Part shown: positions 25,738 through 34,117 of the stretch, piece by piece
How the letters are laid out: each line of letters starts with the position of its first letter
Position numbering within the stretch: position 1 is the stretch's first letter
Source: an uncultured Shewanella sp.
GTDB lineage: Bacteria > Pseudomonadota > Gammaproteobacteria > Enterobacterales > Shewanellaceae
Direction: 5' to 3'
NCBI RefSeq assembly: GCF_947495455.1
Contig: NZ_CANLZC010000048.1
Span: forward strand, 1 to 40,520
DNA: 40,520 nucleotides
Notes under the pieces: model-generated
Told to the model about the DNA's origin: nothing
Databases searched by the model: none
Seen by the model: only the letters and a program-made list of their open reading frames with translations
Position numbers and translations under genes: made by a program

Positions 25738-26523
25738 TCATATCATGTTACTTGGGTTTAATGATGATGGTTGAAAGGTAACATCATTAATATGATTATT
25801 TTCATCATTGTCCTCATTAAGCATTTTAATATCTTCCTCAAGTTCTTTAATCTCTTTAGCGTTTGTGGAGGTTAACTCTAGATTATGAATAGGAAGCTCA
25901 ACCGGTTTGTTTATAGCGTCTTTTTTGAGAACTTGATTACCATTACCTATATCATGTACTTGCATTTCACCCTTAACGGCATTGATTTTAGCAATGAGGA
26001 TATTGGCCATATAGAAAGAGGTTGTCACATTATGATGATCTTCGCGTTTATGAAATTCACCGATAGCACCTTGACCCGCTAATTCCCGTAACGCTTCGAA
26101 CTTTTCATTGAGTTTTTTGAGTCTGTCTGGATGGCTAGTGTTATTAGCAATATCTTGTAATGATAGATACTCATCACCCTCAAAATACTGATTAGCTTGT
26201 TCAATTCTTTGCATATTTGTACGGGGATCGGTGAGTTCTTGAAGCTCTTTTAGATTATGGCTTAGCTTATTGAGTATTTCTCCATCAGGATCGTCGGTAT
26301 TGACTTTACTGAACACATTCATTTCTTTTATTGCATTTAATGCCTGTTGTTTTTTACTGTGGCAGAAAATCGTGTCAAAGGCTTTTTCAAGTACCGTCAG
26401 TTTAGTGGCTTTGTCTATGTCTCCGTTTAGTAATGCTTTGGCTCTTTCTTTTCCGATTGAAATATCTTGAAGATCAGGGGCGTAATGTGACATATGCAAG
26501 GTGACATTCGTGAATATACTCAT
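25738..26523 (-). CDS. putative effector-like protein, SopD/SifA N-domain-like (copy A)
   Basis: This 261-residue protein has no signal peptide or membrane helix. It shares a domain with the gene at 26922-27425: I-S-I-G-K-E-R at 21-27, G-D-I-D-K-A-T-K-L, E46-K-A-F-D-T-I-F-C54, S-K-K, then L-R-E-L-A-G-Q-G at 145-152 and I-A-K-I-N-A-V at 177-183. The order E-K-x-F-D-x-I-F, F-x-x-L-K-E-L-A and I-x-K-x-N resembles, from memory, the N-terminal domain with the W-E-K-I/M-x-x-F-F motif in Salmonella effectors such as SopD2 and SifA. Relative to copy B it has an insert (about 95-130) and an acidic coiled tail (220-245). It is a candidate type III effector; no secretion genes lie nearby. The homology is inference and needs profile searching. 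Confidence 0.6.
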   Translation of the reverse strand: MSIFTNVTLHMSHYAPDLQDISIGKERAKALLNGDIDKATKLTVLEKAFDTIFCHSKKQQALNAIKEMNVFSKVNTDDPDGEILNKLSHNLKELQELTDPRTNMQRIEQANQYFEGDEYLSLQDIANNTSHPDRLKKLNEKFEALRELAGQGAIGEFHKREDHHNVTTSFYMANILIAKINAVKGEMQVHDIGNGNQVLKKDAINKPVELPIHNLELTSTNAKEIKELEEDIKMLNEDNDENNHINDVTFQPSSLNPSNMI

Positions 26524-26921
26524 TATTTGTGCTCAAAGATAAAATGATATTGGTATTATTGTATTTTTGTGCTAATGAATGCTTCCAGATTTATATCAAA
26601 GTAATATTTTTAATGTCAATTAATGTAAAGCTTTTACGTATCCGTTATTTAACCTGAACTCGGGATAATGAGTGTCAAAAATGTGAGGTAACCCATTTAA
26701 TATTATAAAATTGAATGAAATTGGGTCATTCTTTATTGTCGAACTTGGCTTAATACTGCAATTTTTGTCGATATCAAGGCGTGATTTCGTATCTAATAGT
26801 AAGCTATTAGTAGAAAGCACAACACAGATAGGGGCAAGAATAGTGCTATTAAGCGGCGCTGCTTATCCCGAATTCAGGTTATTTATGTATTACGTAAAAA
26901 CTGAAACTTATTGGAATAAGA
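26524..26921. other. intergenic region between effector-like paralogues
   Basis: Apart from the inverted-repeat element at 26632-26899, I see no gene. Copy A's promoter must lie in or beside the element. Confidence 0.5.
26632..26899. mobile_element. MITE-like element with 37-bp imperfect terminal inverted repeats
   Basis: The outer repeats at 26632-26668 and 26863-26899 are the same length. They match exactly in TTTTACGTA at the outer end and, but for one base, in the 18-mer AACCTGAATTCGGGATAA at the inner end; the ten bases between differ. The 194 bases inside code for nothing recognisable. No transposase and no clear target-site duplication are seen. The element starts 22 bases past the stop of copy B. 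Confidence 0.55.
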
Positions 26922-27425
26922 TTAAAATGATAGCTCTTCAGCAACCCAAGCGCCGGAGGCTGATAAATCTAGACTGTTTTCAAAGCCGCCACAAACGGCG
27001 TTGACCTTAGCAATGATCTGTCCGTCGACAATGAAGGTGGTATGACTATCCACTTCATTTCTTTTGATTTGAAATAGTGCACTATTTCCCTCTCCAGCAA
27101 GTTCTTTTAATTGTTTAAAATTATGTTCCATGGCAATAACTTGCTGAGTTGCACTGTGAGTTTTATCGGTAAATTCAAGATCAACCATGGCATCAATGAC
27201 ATTCATTGCATTGTCTTTTTTGCTGTCACAGAATATTCGGTCAAAGGATTTTTCAAAGCATCCAAGCTGAGTCACATTATCAATATCACCTCTAATGAAG
27301 GCGGTGAGCCGTTGTTTGCCTAAAGACACATCTTTAGTGGTTTGCTCTGAGGTGTTTAATTGATCTTGAGATATGGTCACTCTTGGGTGAATAAGTGAAA
27401 GAGTCGGCATAGTTTTCCATTGCAT
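26922..27425 (-). CDS. putative effector-like protein, SopD/SifA N-domain-like (copy B)
   Basis: This 167-residue protein is paralogous to the gene at 25738-26523 and has no signal peptide. Shared blocks are V-S-L-G-K-Q-R at 33-39, G-D-I-D-N-V-T-Q-L, E58-K-S-F-D-R-I-F-C66, D-S-K-K, L-K-E-L-A-G-E-G at 106-113 and I-I-A-K-V-N-A-V at 137-144. It contains little beyond this domain, ending 23 residues later close to the inverted-repeat element, so the C-terminus may have been lost. M6 (27410) is an alternative start with a weak GGAAA upstream. Proteins with only this localisation-type domain could be degenerate effectors or small translocated adaptors. Function is not known. Confidence 0.58.
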   Translation of the reverse strand: MQWKTMPTLSLIHPRVTISQDQLNTSEQTTKDVSLGKQRLTAFIRGDIDNVTQLGCFEKSFDRIFCDSKKDNAMNVIDAMVDLEFTDKTHSATQQVIAMEHNFKQLKELAGEGNSALFQIKRNEVDSHTTFIVDGQIIAKVNAVCGGFENSLDLSASGAWVAEELSF

Positions 27426-27817
27426 GTAAAAATTAAAATGATAGTTTGGATTAAATACGGCTTATTTTTGTCTATTTTAAGATCAAATTAACGCCTTGTA
27501 AGTTAACTAAACCTATTGTAAATAAGATTATTTAATCGATACAGATTATTGTGTTATTACCGCTATTTCACTATCACTTTTTAGCATTTCTTTTTAAAAG
27601 TGGTCAAACCTGCTTTGTTGAAGAGTCAATTGGAAAGTCATCGGCGCGGCGCCATATCGTGCAAACAGTGCAAGATTGAGTCAATTATCGAGATTTTTTG
27701 TCTTTTAACGAAGAAAGTCTCTTTTATGAGTATAATTTAATCATCATTGAGGGTAAGAGTATTTCGCCGCTTTTTGACTTTTGTTAAAATAGAGAAAATT
27801 ACAGGAGAGATGTGTAT
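27426..27817. other. intergenic region upstream of ppaC
   Basis: No gene is seen. A perfect TATAAT (27731-27736), about 85 bases before the ppaC start, is a candidate -10, though no good -35 accompanies it. A small GC-rich palindrome (GGCGCGGCGCC) occurs near 27643 in otherwise AT-rich DNA. Confidence 0.4.
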
Positions 27818-28738
27818 ATGTCAGTTTATGTTGTGGGCCATAAAATTCCAGACTCAGATTCTATTTGTGGTGCGATCGCTTTAACCTATTTGAGAAATCA
27901 GATTGGTGAAGATTCCATTGCAGCGCGTTTGGGGGAGTTATCGCCAGAAACTGCGTTTATTTTAGATAAATTTGGTTTTGACGCGCCAGAGCTCAAACTC
28001 AGTTATGCTGGCGAAAAAGTGTATATTGTGGATCACTCTGAAGTGACTCAAGCGCCTGATGATATTGCCGATGCGACCATTGTGGGTATTGTTGATCATC
28101 ATAAGTTAGGGGATTTAACGACATCGACACCGCTAGAATGTTGGATCCGCCCAGTGGGCTGTAGTAACACTATTATAAAAATGATGTATGATTTTCATAA
28201 TGTTGCCATTCCAAAAGCCATTGCAGGCATTATGATGTGTGCAATTTTAAGCGACACTGTGATTTTTAAATCACCAACCTGTACCACTGCAGATATTCGT
28301 TGTGTTGAAGCCTTAGCTGAAATTGCTGAAGTTGAGGATTTCAAAGCACTGGGAATGGAGATGTTTAAAGTCAAATCTGCCGTCGAAGGCACACCTGTGC
28401 GTGATTTGGTGATGCGTGATTTCAAAGACTTTAACATGAATGGCCATAAAGTGGGAATTGGTCAATTAGAAGTTATTGATTTATCCGTTTTTGATGACTT
28501 AAAAGCCGACTTGGAAGCGGATATTGCCGCCTTAAAAGAGGAAGGTGAGCGCCACAGTGTGCTATTGTTGTTGACCGATATTATGAAAGAAGGCTCAGAA
28601 TTACTGGTGAGCAGTGATGATGCGTCGCTCATTGAGAAAGCTTATAATAAAGGTTTGATTGAAGACAAAGTTTGGCTAGATGGTGTATTAAGCCGCAAAA
28701 AACAAGTTGTGCCGCCATTGCAAGCCGTGTTTGCTTGA
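27818..28738 (+). CDS. ppaC: manganese-dependent inorganic pyrophosphatase (family II)
   Basis: This 306-residue cytoplasmic enzyme hydrolyses pyrophosphate to two phosphates, pulling biosynthetic reactions forward. It is a DHH-family protein. The metal ligands are visible as H8-K-I-P-D12-S-D14, V-D72-H-S-E, V-D93-H94-H95-K and S-D146-T. The C-terminal substrate-binding element S-R-K-K-Q is present near residue 295. It starts at ATG 27818, nine bases after AGGAGA; the GTG two codons earlier is less likely. Length matches the family. It is monocistronic, with its own terminator. Confidence 0.96.
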   Translation: MSVYVVGHKIPDSDSICGAIALTYLRNQIGEDSIAARLGELSPETAFILDKFGFDAPELKLSYAGEKVYIVDHSEVTQAPDDIADATIVGIVDHHKLGDLTTSTPLECWIRPVGCSNTIIKMMYDFHNVAIPKAIAGIMMCAILSDTVIFKSPTCTTADIRCVEALAEIAEVEDFKALGMEMFKVKSAVEGTPVRDLVMRDFKDFNMNGHKVGIGQLEVIDLSVFDDLKADLEADIAALKEEGERHSVLLLLTDIMKEGSELLVSSDDASLIEKAYNKGLIEDKVWLDGVLSRKKQVVPPLQAVFA

Positions 28739-28848
28739 TAGAAGCGTTATCTTAAGCGTCTTTAATCTTTATTTGTGCTAACTGCTTTGTGGCTGTGTTG
28801 TAAGAGTATTGCAGTATATTATCGAAGACGTATAGCGACAGAATCAAT

Positions 28849-28884
28849 AATGCCAGTCAGTTTTACTGACTGGCATTGTCTTTT
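28849..28884 (+). terminator. rho-independent terminator after ppaC
   Basis: A perfect 12-bp stem (AATGCCAGTCAG, loop TTTTA, complement) is followed by GTCTTTT. Confidence 0.85.
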
Positions 28885-28919
28885 ATTAGGTATTAGGTAT
28901 TAGGTTTTAGGTTTTAGGT
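28885..28919. repeat. heptanucleotide tandem repeat
   Basis: Three copies of ATTAGGT are followed by two of TTTAGGT, directly after the ppaC terminator. They are noncoding and lie between convergent genes. Confidence 0.9.
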
Positions 28920-28930
28920 TTGCAGTTCAC

Positions 28931-31327
28931 TTATTGAGTATTCGTTCGTAATTTAGTTAATTTAGCTTGGGCTAAACCTAAGACAGAGTTTGCCGAATAA
29001 TGGTCTTTCTCATTGGGTTTACCCATTGGGGTATCCATTAACAGTTCAATGGCTTGGTTGACATGTTTAATGGCCCAAATGTGAAAGTGTCCCTTTTTCA
29101 CGGCGTCTATGATGTCTTTTCTTAACATTAAATTGTGAATGTTTGCATGGGGAATAATGACCCCTTGGGTGGGCTTTACTCCTTTTATTTGGCAAACATC
29201 GAAAAAGCCTTCAATTTTTTCATTAACCCCACCTATAGGCTGGGATTCACCAAACTGATTCATTGAGCCTGTAATTGCGATATCTTGACGTAAGGGCAAC
29301 TCTGAGATGGAAGACAATATGGTACACAGCTCAGCCATGGTGGCACTGTCACCATCGACACCCGCATAGGATTGTTCAAAGGTGAGGTGGATTGAGAGTG
29401 GGATTTTATCTGTTTTACCCAGAATGGAAGCGATAAAGGCGGTTAAAATCATCACACCTTTTGAATGAATACTGCCGCTTAATTCTACTTTTCTTTCAAT
29501 ATCAAAGACTTTACCTTCGCCAAAAGAAGTGGTTGCTGTGATCCTGCTCGGTGCACCAAAGAGGTGATCGGACGTGGACATGACAGATAAGGCATTGACT
29601 TGGCCTATGGTTTTGCCTTGTGTATCCAATAAAGTGGAGCCATTAATGAAACTTTGCATAAACTCATCTTTGGCTCGACAAATTCTTAGTTCCTTATTTT
29701 GCAAAGCTTGTTCAACATGGCTTACGCGAATGAGTGTTGACTTTACACTGCGAGCGCAATAATTGGCTTCTCTGAGTAAGTTAGCAATATCAACTGAGTG
29801 TAAGGAGAGTTCATTTTGATTGTCCGCTTGTCTTGCACTAAATTCGATAATCCTAGCAATGGCGGCACGATCGCAATGTCGCATTTTATTGCTGTGAACA
29901 ATACTGGAGATAAATTGTGCATAATGGTGTTCAGATTGTGGCGTGCGAGGCATTTTATCTTCAAAATCGGCCGTCACTTTAAACAATTCACAAAATTCAG
30001 GATCGAAACTTTGTAGCAATTGATATGTGCGATGATCGCCAAACAAAATAATTTTAACATTTAATGGAACGGCTTCAGGATCTAGCGAGATTGCGCCGGA
30101 TAAGGTTACTTCTTTTTCAAGTGAGCTCATGCTGAGTTTTTTGGAACGCAATGCGCGTTTGAGACCATCCCAAACATAGGGGTGTTCAAGTACTTTTACC
30201 GCATCAAGCATTAATACACCACCATTGGCTTTATGTAAGCTACCTGGGCGAATGAATGAAAAATCCGTGATAACGGTGCCTTTATAGGTGGCATTTTCTA
30301 CATAACCAAACAAGGTATGGTAATTGGGGCTGTCTTCAACAATGATGGGAGGGGTCTTTTTTTCTTGTGAGACTAAGATATTGACTTGATACCGCCGAGG
30401 CATTTTTTTACTCAATGCGGCGTAAGCCAAGGCGATTTGTTCTTCATTTTCTTCAAGAAAAATATCCAGATTATCCAGTATGTCTTTTTGCATTGCCGTT
30501 AAATATTGTTTTACTTGCGGTAATGCGATGTATTTTTCAAGTAATTTATGAAAATTGTGTTCTAAAACATCCTCTGCCACTTGTTCATCATGTTTTTGTT
30601 GTTTTTCAGTGTACTCTTCTTCCCAAACGGTGATTTTTCTGATTAAGCCTCTTAATTTGGCTTCCAGTTTACTGATGATGGTTTGCAATTTTGCTTGTTT
30701 TGCTTGACTCAGCTGACTGTAAGACTCTTCTGTATGAGGTTCTTCCCCATTCAGAGCTACCAGTTCATAGTTTCCTTTTGCTGAAATGGTTAAACTGACA
30801 CCGAGTTTTTTCGCATCTTCTGTGAGGGCGATAATGGCTTGCTCTTGCTTTGAAGCGAGTTCATTTTTAAGTTTATCGGCCCGTGAATAATACATTTCAT
30901 TATCAAATGCTAAAGGCAGTGCTTTTAGCAATTTTTGCATGAGCTTTTCAATGTCTTTTTTAAACTTTGGACCCATTTGTGAAGGCAACATCAATACCTT
31001 AGGCTGCCTTGCATCTTCAAAATTCACCACATAGCACCAATCATATAAAGCGGTGTTATCATCTATGGTATCGCTTTCTAATTGATGCTGTTTATTGAGA
31101 TGGCGCAAGATCATGGTGCGCTTGCCTAGACCATTTCGGCCCAATGCGTAAATATTATAGCCTTTCTCTTTCATCGATAGCGCAAATTCAACGGCGTGCT
31201 GAGCACGGGCTTGACCGACAATTTCATCTAAGGGGGCTAACTGTTTAGTGGATGTGCAATTGACATCGAGTGCTTTGAGTTCAGAGCGGCGATACAGCTG
31301 CTCACTGCTGAGAGGGGTTATAGGCAT
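28931..31327 (-). CDS. LonB-like ATP-dependent protease (S16 family)
   Basis: This 798-residue protein has an N-terminal AAA+ module with Walker A G63-R-N-G-L-G-K-R-T71 and a long coiled-coil insert (about 180-260). The ATPase continues with G-G-V-L-M-L-D-A (Walker B region). The C-terminal Lon protease domain has the Ser-Lys dyad: D-G-D-S661 and N-E-K704. The 43-residue spacing equals that of E. coli Lon. It lacks the classical Lon N-domain and fits the COG1067 type found alongside true Lon in many gammaproteobacteria. A role in protein quality control is inferred from the family. It is cytoplasmic, with no membrane helices seen. The gene stands alone. Confidence 0.92.
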   Translation of the reverse strand: MPITPLSSEQLYRRSELKALDVNCTSTKQLAPLDEIVGQARAQHAVEFALSMKEKGYNIYALGRNGLGKRTMILRHLNKQHQLESDTIDDNTALYDWCYVVNFEDARQPKVLMLPSQMGPKFKKDIEKLMQKLLKALPLAFDNEMYYSRADKLKNELASKQEQAIIALTEDAKKLGVSLTISAKGNYELVALNGEEPHTEESYSQLSQAKQAKLQTIISKLEAKLRGLIRKITVWEEEYTEKQQKHDEQVAEDVLEHNFHKLLEKYIALPQVKQYLTAMQKDILDNLDIFLEENEEQIALAYAALSKKMPRRYQVNILVSQEKKTPPIIVEDSPNYHTLFGYVENATYKGTVITDFSFIRPGSLHKANGGVLMLDAVKVLEHPYVWDGLKRALRSKKLSMSSLEKEVTLSGAISLDPEAVPLNVKIILFGDHRTYQLLQSFDPEFCELFKVTADFEDKMPRTPQSEHHYAQFISSIVHSNKMRHCDRAAIARIIEFSARQADNQNELSLHSVDIANLLREANYCARSVKSTLIRVSHVEQALQNKELRICRAKDEFMQSFINGSTLLDTQGKTIGQVNALSVMSTSDHLFGAPSRITATTSFGEGKVFDIERKVELSGSIHSKGVMILTAFIASILGKTDKIPLSIHLTFEQSYAGVDGDSATMAELCTILSSISELPLRQDIAITGSMNQFGESQPIGGVNEKIEGFFDVCQIKGVKPTQGVIIPHANIHNLMLRKDIIDAVKKGHFHIWAIKHVNQAIELLMDTPMGKPNEKDHYSANSVLGLAQAKLTKLRTNTQ

Positions 31328-31538
31328 AATGCGTCCTCTTAAGGCATATTTTTTTCTACTCTATACCCTTAGTGATTTCATTTCTGCACTAAATGGTCAT
31401 TTTTCACAATTATTAATAAAAATAATGGCTTTTAGGGTGTTTTTTGTACAGATTAAGGTGTATTTAATCCGTTTTTGAAAGTGATCGTAATGATGTAAGT
31501 AATCGCAATGATGATGACTAGTTAAATCAAGGGAGAAG

Positions 31539-31573
31539 AAGTATCGCGGCCACAGAATGTGACCGGAATACTT
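31539..31573 (-). terminator. hairpin downstream of the M49-like gene
   Basis: An imperfect 16-position stem has arms AAGTAT...CGGCCACA and TGTGACCG...ATACTT with three mismatches. It lies just past the stop of the minus-strand peptidase gene. The T tail on that strand is short. Confidence 0.5.
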
Positions 31574-31593
31574 TTTATGATGTTACTTTGTCA

Positions 31594-33285
31594 TTACAGT
31601 TTTGGGTAATGGGGTTTAATATCGGTTGGAATACTGGCCATTTTTTGATTGATACTGGCGACGTCATCATCAAGTACGGCGTATTTGGCTAAAAAGGCTT
31701 TGGCCGCTTGATAATCTCCCAGCGCTTGGATCATAGTGATCTCCTTAACGAGATCGCTGATGGCCATTTCTAATTCAACAAAGTTAACTTTATAAGTCTG
31801 TGTCTGTTTATCAAAAGTAAAGGCTTGCTTTTCTTTGAAGAAATTATATTGAAATGCCGCGCCAGCACCGTGAGCCTCATGAATACCAAATCGCATTGAA
31901 CGGAAAAGCCCAGCAAAATAAGTGACTAACATATTTTGGCGTTCAGTTTTAGGTAATTCGCCTTTATCCATTAAGAACAGCATGTTATAGGCCCCCATAA
32001 CATCTGCTTTGCCTTCTTCTATTTTAGAGTAGGTTTCTTTTAACTCTTCGCTCACACTGGTTTCACGACCATTTAGCGTGAGTGTACCTGGGCCTAATCC
32101 GTGGGAGAGCTCATGGAATAAGGTTTCATTGAAAAAGTATTTTTCCATTAATAACGGCTGTTGCTCTTTACTAATGATGAGTGAAGAAATAGGCTGCATA
32201 ATAGCTTGATATTTTGCATTGAGTACATTCTTCAACATGACTTTTTTGCTGCCTTTGACTTCTCTAACATATTCATCATTGGGCAAGTTAAAAGCCACAG
32301 TTTGCACGCCAGGTTTGTTATCGCCACCTCCTGCAATCTGATCCACCACAGAAATTGGCGATTCAGAACCACGTTGTAAGTTCTTGTATTGGTCTTGAAT
32401 GGGAAGATTGAGTTCCATCTGCGTTAAGTACTTTTTGTAAACCGCCAGTTTGGCACTATCTTCGGGGTTTCTGACAGTGATAAAGGCCTCAAAAAATGTT
32501 TTGTAACCAAAGAGTTTATCCGTATAGGTTTCATAAGGCCCAATAGCGACTTCCAGCTGACCAGTTAAATCCATCCAAGCCATTTCTGAGTCACGGTATT
32601 GATCATTTAAAAAGGCATCCGCGCGCTTTAATAAAAATATTCGCAAACTTTTATCATGTGTTAAAGCGGCGGCTTCTTGCATTAATTTCGCCGCTGCTTG
32701 AAGTTCTGTGGCGTAATATTGGCTATAGGGAATGGCTTTGAGTTTATCGCCCTCACGAACAATGACAGTATAGCCACTTTTAAATGCTGCTTCATCTTCT
32801 GGATGGGCGGCGATCCATTGATTAAATTCTTCTCGAGTCATATCTACTGGGTAGACTCCCGCGCCATCAGGCCGCTTGGTGTCACCAAAAAATGGCTTAT
32901 CTGCCTCTAAGGTATCCCAAGGGCCATAATGTAAATCAAATAAGGACAATAAAGTGGACTGATGTGGGCTGTTTGAATCGATAATGGCTTTGCGGATCTG
33001 TGCATTATTTTCATAAGTTTGTTTTAGATAGATCACATCTAAAATATCGGCGACTTGGATTAACTTTTTGAGGACTTGAATATCTTGTTTTGAAAGCGCG
33101 GATAAATCGGTGTGCATATCGACATCAACAAAACGATTCAGCATATGTTGGTAATCTTGGGCTATTTGTGTATTGCTCGCTTCTGTGAGAGTGGGGGAAT
33201 GGCTTTCTGGTTGTGAGCAAGCATTTAACAAGCTAACCAAGACAAGGGAAATCAATGTGGGTTTTAGCAAGAGGAAGCTCTCCAT
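31594..33285 (-). CDS. M49-related (DPP III-like) zinc peptidase lipoprotein
   Basis: The ATG at 33285 starts a signal peptide with lipobox L-L-N-A-C (Cys about 22), giving 563 residues. The frame stays open 60 codons further upstream, but that stretch does not look like protein. The zinc site is H391-E-L-S-H395 followed by G-L-G-P-G, with a second glutamate helix E-E-G-K-A-D at 423-428 and H-E-A-H-G near 469. This set is that of the DPP III relatives also found in plant NUDT3-type proteins, where the usual six-residue H-E-x-x-x-H is a five-residue H-E-x-x-H. As a lipoprotein it would act in the periplasm or outer membrane on oligopeptides. Substrate and true peptidase activity are not established from sequence. 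Confidence 0.8.
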   Translation of the reverse strand: MESFLLLKPTLISLVLVSLLNACSQPESHSPTLTEASNTQIAQDYQHMLNRFVDVDMHTDLSALSKQDIQVLKKLIQVADILDVIYLKQTYENNAQIRKAIIDSNSPHQSTLLSLFDLHYGPWDTLEADKPFFGDTKRPDGAGVYPVDMTREEFNQWIAAHPEDEAAFKSGYTVIVREGDKLKAIPYSQYYATELQAAAKLMQEAAALTHDKSLRIFLLKRADAFLNDQYRDSEMAWMDLTGQLEVAIGPYETYTDKLFGYKTFFEAFITVRNPEDSAKLAVYKKYLTQMELNLPIQDQYKNLQRGSESPISVVDQIAGGGDNKPGVQTVAFNLPNDEYVREVKGSKKVMLKNVLNAKYQAIMQPISSLIISKEQQPLLMEKYFFNETLFHELSHGLGPGTLTLNGRETSVSEELKETYSKIEEGKADVMGAYNMLFLMDKGELPKTERQNMLVTYFAGLFRSMRFGIHEAHGAGAAFQYNFFKEKQAFTFDKQTQTYKVNFVELEMAISDLVKEITMIQALGDYQAAKAFLAKYAVLDDDVASINQKMASIPTDIKPHYPKL

Positions 33286-33511
33286 TTTATAATTGTTGTT
33301 TACATTTATCGATAGTAATCTACATATAGCGAGAGCATTAATAAAGCTTATTTGCATGAATTTTGCGCTTTTAGATATTGATTGATGTGTTTTTAGCTTT
33401 TTTGGGGATACTTTTATCATTTTTATGTAATTCAAAAGTGCTTTTGATTTATATTGAGTTTCCAATATGTGATGATTAAGCTTATGGCGTTTGTTGTTAA
33501 AAGGTGTAAAA

Positions 33512-34090
33512 GTGAGTCAAAGATTAGCTATAGAGTCGGTCATTAAGCCATTAGAAATAGAAGATTTCCCTGCTGTAATATCATTAGGTAATAAGGTACA
33601 TGGGGAAGGTTATTTAACAGAATCAAGTTTAATGACAATGAGAAACATGGGCATTAAAGCAGGGATTAATGCCAGTTTTGTATTATATCAAGCAAGGACG
33701 TTAGTGGGGTTTAGATTAACTTACGCGCCTGAACAATGGCAAATCGATCAATGGTGTTCTCCTAAGCAATGGAGAATGCGTGTTCAAGATTTATGTTATT
33801 TTAAATGCAATACCATTGCGCCAGATTTTCAGGGACAAGGGGGGGGAGGACGATTATTGGCGGCGGCAATTCAGGCTGTTAAAAAACAAGGTGGCTTGGG
33901 CGGAATAAGCCATCTTTGGCAACAAAGTCCTAATAATGCAGCAGTGAAGTATTTTACGAAAGCTGGCGGGGAATTAGTCGCGACTCATTTGAAGCGATGG
34001 AGCGATCCTGTGGAATATGCCGATTATGAATGTGTCTTATGTGGTTCACCATGCCAGTGTAGCGCATGCGAAATGATTTTACGTTTTTGA
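33512..34090 (+). CDS. GNAT-family N-acetyltransferase with C-terminal Cys cluster
   Basis: The start is GTG 33512, preceded by AAAAGG at a seven-base distance, giving 192 residues; a TTG seven codons earlier is possible. The GNAT fold is shown by the acetyl-CoA loop I-A-P-D-F-Q-G-Q-G-G-G-G-R-L-L, the preceding beta strand and N-N-A-A-V-K-Y-F-T-K-A-G. The last 20 residues hold five cysteines (C-V-L-C...C-Q-C...C), an unusual tail that could bind metal. It is divergent from the peptidase gene and 27 bases before an oxidoreductase gene, so probably in one operon with it. The acceptor substrate is unknown. Confidence 0.85.
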   Translation: MSQRLAIESVIKPLEIEDFPAVISLGNKVHGEGYLTESSLMTMRNMGIKAGINASFVLYQARTLVGFRLTYAPEQWQIDQWCSPKQWRMRVQDLCYFKCNTIAPDFQGQGGGGRLLAAAIQAVKKQGGLGGISHLWQQSPNNAAVKYFTKAGGELVATHLKRWSDPVEYADYECVLCGSPCQCSACEMILRF

Positions 34091-34117
34091 GTCGATTGTT
34101 TTGGGAGTTATCGTTTT

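Noticed and set aside
26711..27004. 97-codon plus-strand frame
   Set aside because: It runs across the MITE-like element and antisense to copy B, so it is a chance frame.
28885..28919. telomere-like or structural repeat
   Set aside because: TTTAGGT units resemble telomeric repeats only superficially. Five short copies in a convergent intergenic gap are best seen as slippage.
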